Below are positions 8,626-12,155 of a stretch of DNA of 12,155 nucleotides, piece by piece (position 1 is the stretch's first letter; every line of letters begins with the position of its first letter). The DNA is from Chloroflexota bacterium (GTDB lineage Bacteria; Chloroflexota; Anaerolineae; Caldilineales; Caldilineaceae): contig DMDA01000041.1 of the NCBI GenBank assembly GCA_003451595.1, forward strand, positions 15,295 to 27,449. The letters run 5' to 3'. The position numbers and the translations under genes were made by a program. The notes below the pieces were generated by a model. It worked only from the letters and a program-made list of their open reading frames with translations, made no database searches and was not told the DNA's origin.

Positions 8626-9363
8626 TCAAGTGTGTTGCAGCAGTACGAACAGATTGAGGTTTCCCTCTTTGCCATCGGCGCGGAAGCTATTGGTCACGAC
8701 TAGCCCGCAGGCAGCGGCCAGCTGCTCAACCTCCACCAGGTCGAGATGGTGGACGTAGCGCACGGCGTGCTTGCCTTGATTCCAGGGCAGCAACGCGTCG
8801 CCTGGCTCTACGTCGGCGTCGGTCAATCCGATTTCTTCCCATGCCAACAGCTTTTGGTCGAAGCGCGGGCTGCCGAGAAATTGCCAGGTGGAGAGCGCCA
8901 GCAGTCCGCCTGGCGCCAGCAGGCTCGTCAGTTCGGTCACGATGCGGCGACGCAGGGCATAGCCTGGGAAGTGGTGGAGCACCGCCAGACAGACAACGGC
9001 ATCATACGCCGCATCGGTGGCGGCTGTCCAGGAGGGTTGCGCCAGGTCGACGACGGCAAATCGACACGTCAGGTCGGGTAGTTCCACAGTCTGCGACGCT
9101 GCCAACGCCAACAGGCGCTCGTCAGCGTCGAGACCAAGATACGCACCGCTCAAGCCTTGTTGCACCAGGGCGCGGGCAAAGCGTCCATTGCCGCAGCCAA
9201 CATCGAGGACGCGGGCAGGTGCAGGCAACCGGGTGCGCAACATTTGGGCCAGGGTGAGCATTCCTGCCGGCAGCCCCTGGCGCGTGCGGTCAAACTCGTC
9301 GGCGACGGTGGCGTAAAAGTGACGATTCAAGTCGAGTAATCGCTGCTGGACAGCCTCGCGCAT
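8626..9363 (-). CDS. Trm9/ALKBH8-like class I SAM-dependent methyltransferase
   Basis: A 245-residue soluble methyltransferase. SAM-binding motif I is 'VLDVGCGNG' (52-60), the acidic end of strand 2 is in 'LGLDADERLL' (76-85), and motif IV/V is 'YDAVVCLAVLHHF' (120-132), followed by 'LLAPGGLLALSTW'. Several features recall eukaryotic Trm9 and the ALKBH8 methyltransferase domain: the N-terminal 'FYATVADEFDRTR' (Trm9 'VYNEIAPHFSQTR'), the 'LAVLHH' block (Trm9 'IAVVHH'), the 'GDALLPWN' loop (Trm9 'DVFVPWV'), and C-terminal 'RYVHHLDLVEVEQLAAACG' (Trm9 'RYYHLYREGELAEDCRQAG'). Those enzymes methylate cm5U34 of tRNA to mcm5U. It is head-to-head with elp3, which makes the precursor, supporting the same job here. 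The ATG has AGGAG nine bases upstream. A generic small-molecule methyltransferase remains possible. Confidence 0.82.
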   Translation of the reverse strand: MREAVQQRLLDLNRHFYATVADEFDRTRQGLPAGMLTLAQMLRTRLPAPARVLDVGCGNGRFARALVQQGLSGAYLGLDADERLLALAASQTVELPDLTCRFAVVDLAQPSWTAATDAAYDAVVCLAVLHHFPGYALRRRIVTELTSLLAPGGLLALSTWQFLGSPRFDQKLLAWEEIGLTDADVEPGDALLPWNQGKHAVRYVHHLDLVEVEQLAAACGLVVTNSFRADGKEGNLNLFVLLQHT

Positions 9364-9449
9364 GGCGAAACGCTCCTGCGAGAATATGGTATACTATGCG
9401 CACATTCGGTCAGGCGGAATGGTTGGATTCGACGCACGGAGGTTTTGCG
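9364..9449. promoter_or_regulatory. Shared intergenic promoter region of the methyltransferase and elp3 genes
   Basis: Between the two divergent starts, ATGGTATACTAT (9386-9397) holds the palindrome GTATAC. It gives TATACT on the plus strand (9390-9395) and TATACC on the minus strand (9393..9388). Nearly symmetric -10 elements could serve both directions. Neither side has a good -35 box at normal spacing, so this is tentative. Confidence 0.35.
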
Positions 9450-9547
9450 ATGGTCGCCCACATTCACACTCTGTTCGACACGCCCGCCGTGGCGCGCATG
9501 TCCGCAGAGGATTATATCGCGTTGCCGCAGAGCGGGCAGAAGTCAGA

Positions 9548-9551
<4 letters not shown>
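9450..9551 (+). CDS. Small ORF of 33 codons, possible Uma2-family N-terminal remnant, overlapping the elp3 start
   Basis: The ATG at 9450 is preceded by GGAGG with seven to eight bases spacing, a better ribosome site than elp3 itself has. The 33-residue product contains 'RMSAEDYIALPQSGQ', which resembles the start of Uma2/DUF820 restriction-endonuclease-like proteins ('MTAEEYLALPDDG'), abundant in Chloroflexota and Cyanobacteria. The rest of a Uma2 protein is missing. Its TGA (9549-9551) overlaps the elp3 ATG as ATGA, so ribosomes ending here could restart on elp3. It may be a fossil that now serves as a coupling leader. The similarity is judged from memory over few residues. Confidence 0.5.
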
Positions 9552-11260
<1,709 letters not shown>

Positions 11261-11306
11261 GTGGATCGGCGCGTGAGTCTCACCTGAGATTGAGGAGAGA
11301 GGTTGC

Positions 11307-11349
11307 AAAAGCGAGCGACGGGAACCTTGATTCCCGTCGCTCGTTTCTT
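11307..11349. terminator. Bidirectional intrinsic terminator between elp3 and the repeat-protein gene
   Basis: CGAGCGACGGGAA (11312-11324) and TTCCCGTCGCTCG (11331-11343) form a perfect 13-base stem around a 6-base loop. On the plus strand TTTCTT follows. On the minus strand the AAAAG before the stem reads CTTTT. It therefore suits elp3 and the convergent gene ending at 11397. Confidence 0.85.
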
Positions 11350-11351
11350 GT

Positions 11352-11374
11352 GGGTGTGCGTAAGACGCACACCC
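11352..11374. other. Second perfect hairpin, directly after the bidirectional terminator
   Basis: GGGTGTGCGT (11352-11361) and ACGCACACCC (11365-11374) form a perfect 10-base stem with the 3-base loop AAG. No T-tract follows on either strand. It begins eight bases after the preceding stem. It could protect the 3' end of the convergent transcript or be a small repeat element. Confidence 0.6.
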
Positions 11375-11396
11375 TTGCTGTGGTTTGCTCGATGTC

Positions 11397-12155
11397 CTAC
11401 TTGCCCACGGCAGGCAAGTAGATGAACTTGTCCAACAGCGGCAGATTTGGCTCGTCAGCCGGCGGGAGCGCGGTTGGCACACAAGTCTCGGTGAGGCCGT
11501 TCTGCCGTGCGTACTCGGCGCCCTGGAAGATCAGGCGCACGTAGCGTGGCGCAGTCGAATCATTCTCGAACTGGAAGTCGACGTCCAGCCCATCGGTCAA
11601 GGTCAGGTTGCGGCTTTCGATGACTGTTGTGCCACTCATCAGCTGCGCCACATAGTTGCCAGAGCGGTTGACCAACACCGTCCACACGGCGCCGATGCGT
11701 TCACAGCGGGGCGCCAGTGCAGCGGAGAGACCATCGACGCAGGGTTCTGGCCCGGTCTGCTCGATCACCTGGACGTTCTGATAGATGATCCGCACGCTGT
11801 TCGGCGTGTACGAGCTGGCGACGAACGCTACGTCCTGCGGCTGGTTGGCGGTCAGGTTAAGCGTCGTCTGTTCGATGACGTTGCCATTGCTGACAACCTG
11901 CGCTACGTAGCTTCCGGTGCGAGAGGCCGTTACTTGCCAGAGCAGCCCTTCATTCGTGCAGCGCGGTGTCAACGTGACTGATGGCGCTTCGGCGCAGTTC
12001 TCATACGGTCCGCTCTCGCTGGCGACGACGTTACCGTTGAAGGTGACGCGCACGCCGCTGAGGGTGGTCGGGTCGCCGCTGTAGGTGAAGGTGGCCGGCG
12101 TGTTGGCGGTCAGGTTCAGGTTGGTCGTGCTTTGCACGTTGCCACCGACCAGGAA
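11397..12155 (-). CDS. Secreted repeat protein, C-terminal part (partial)
   Basis: The 5' end lies outside the window; 252 residues are visible, open in frame to the edge. The sequence is built of beta-rich units of about 86 residues: one full unit starting near 'VQSTTNLNLTAN', one starting at 'VIEQTTLNLTAN', and a shorter last unit starting 'VIESRNLTLTDG'. Each full unit ends 'SYVAQ' or 'NYVAQ' and carries a pair of cysteines twelve residues apart ('C..APSVTLTPRC', 'C..LSAALAPRC'), likely a disulfide, so an extracellular place is expected. The last unit has one cysteine, then a Pro-rich stretch and the end 'FIYLPAVGK', a tail seen on many exported Chloroflexota proteins. No enzyme motif is visible. 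Function unknown; a cell-surface or adhesion-like protein is a guess. It converges on elp3 across two hairpins. Confidence 0.82.
   Translation of the reverse strand, partial: FLVGGNVQSTTNLNLTANTPATFTYSGDPTTLSGVRVTFNGNVVASESGPYENCAEAPSVTLTPRCTNEGLLWQVTASRTGSYVAQVVSNGNVIEQTTLNLTANQPQDVAFVASSYTPNSVRIIYQNVQVIEQTGPEPCVDGLSAALAPRCERIGAVWTVLVNRSGNYVAQLMSGTTVIESRNLTLTDGLDVDFQFENDSTAPRYVRLIFQGAEYARQNGLTETCVPTALPPADEPNLPLLDKFIYLPAVGK

Noticed and set aside
8589..8629. Perfect TTGACA just at the methyltransferase stop as the -35 of galK
   Set aside because: It lies 29 bases from the TATAAT, far outside usable spacing.
9362..9547. In-frame upstream extension of elp3 starting at ATG 9362
   Set aside because: It would overlap the divergent methyltransferase start codon, has no ribosome site, and the 62 added residues are Arg/His rich and unlike Elp3. 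The ATGA-coupled start at 9548 fits the family.

Overview
The window looks like a piece of a Chloroflexota chromosome, probably of the Caldilineae/Anaerolineae kind. This is an inference from style: high GC, a lipoprotein whose mature part opens with a low-complexity Ala/Pro/Thr stretch after an LAAC lipobox, a secreted repeat protein ending in the short tail 'IYLPAVGK', a bacterial Elp3, and short GCGTATTACG/CACGCAATACG-type palindromic intergenic repeats. No rRNA or tRNA gene is present to fix the taxonomy. No tRNA, CRISPR array or complete insertion sequence was recognised.

Layout. (1) 1-3133, minus strand: a CUT2-type (ribose/xylose family) sugar ABC importer in the order ATPase (rbsA-like), permease (rbsC-like), lipoprotein binding protein (rbsB-like, cut by the window edge). 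It has a good promoter and a palindrome upstream, around 3266-3325. (2) 3335-5374, minus strand: a SpoIIM/DUF95 membrane protein, an unrecognised 240-residue protein four bases downstream, and a frame-disrupted two-helix membrane ORF whose end runs into a repeat. (3) 5390-6232, plus strand: an RDD-family membrane protein divergent from spoIIM, with only 15 bases between the start codons. (4) 6261-6385: a small MITE-like element holding the second copy of the ~84-base repeat. (5) 6451-7161, plus strand: radC, followed by a strong intrinsic terminator. (6) 7329-8519, minus strand: galactokinase, with a palindrome centred on its -10 box. (7) 8626-9363, minus strand: a Trm9/ALKBH8-like SAM methyltransferase. 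Divergent from it are a 33-codon ORF (9450-9551) and elp3 (9548-11260). (8) 11307-11374: two tandem hairpins, the first a likely bidirectional terminator. (9) 11397-12155, minus strand: the C-terminal part of a secreted protein built of ~86-residue repeats.

How the genes fit together. The importer brings a monosaccharide into the cell. GalK phosphorylates galactose, but galT, galE and a dedicated regulator are not in the window. SpoIIM and RDD proteins are frequent neighbours in bacteria and probably work together at the membrane. The most interesting association is elp3 head-to-head with a Trm9-like methyltransferase. In eukaryotes Elp3 makes the cm5U34 intermediate and Trm9/ALKBH8 methylates it to mcm5U34, so this locus could encode a compact bacterial version of the wobble-uridine mcm5U pathway.
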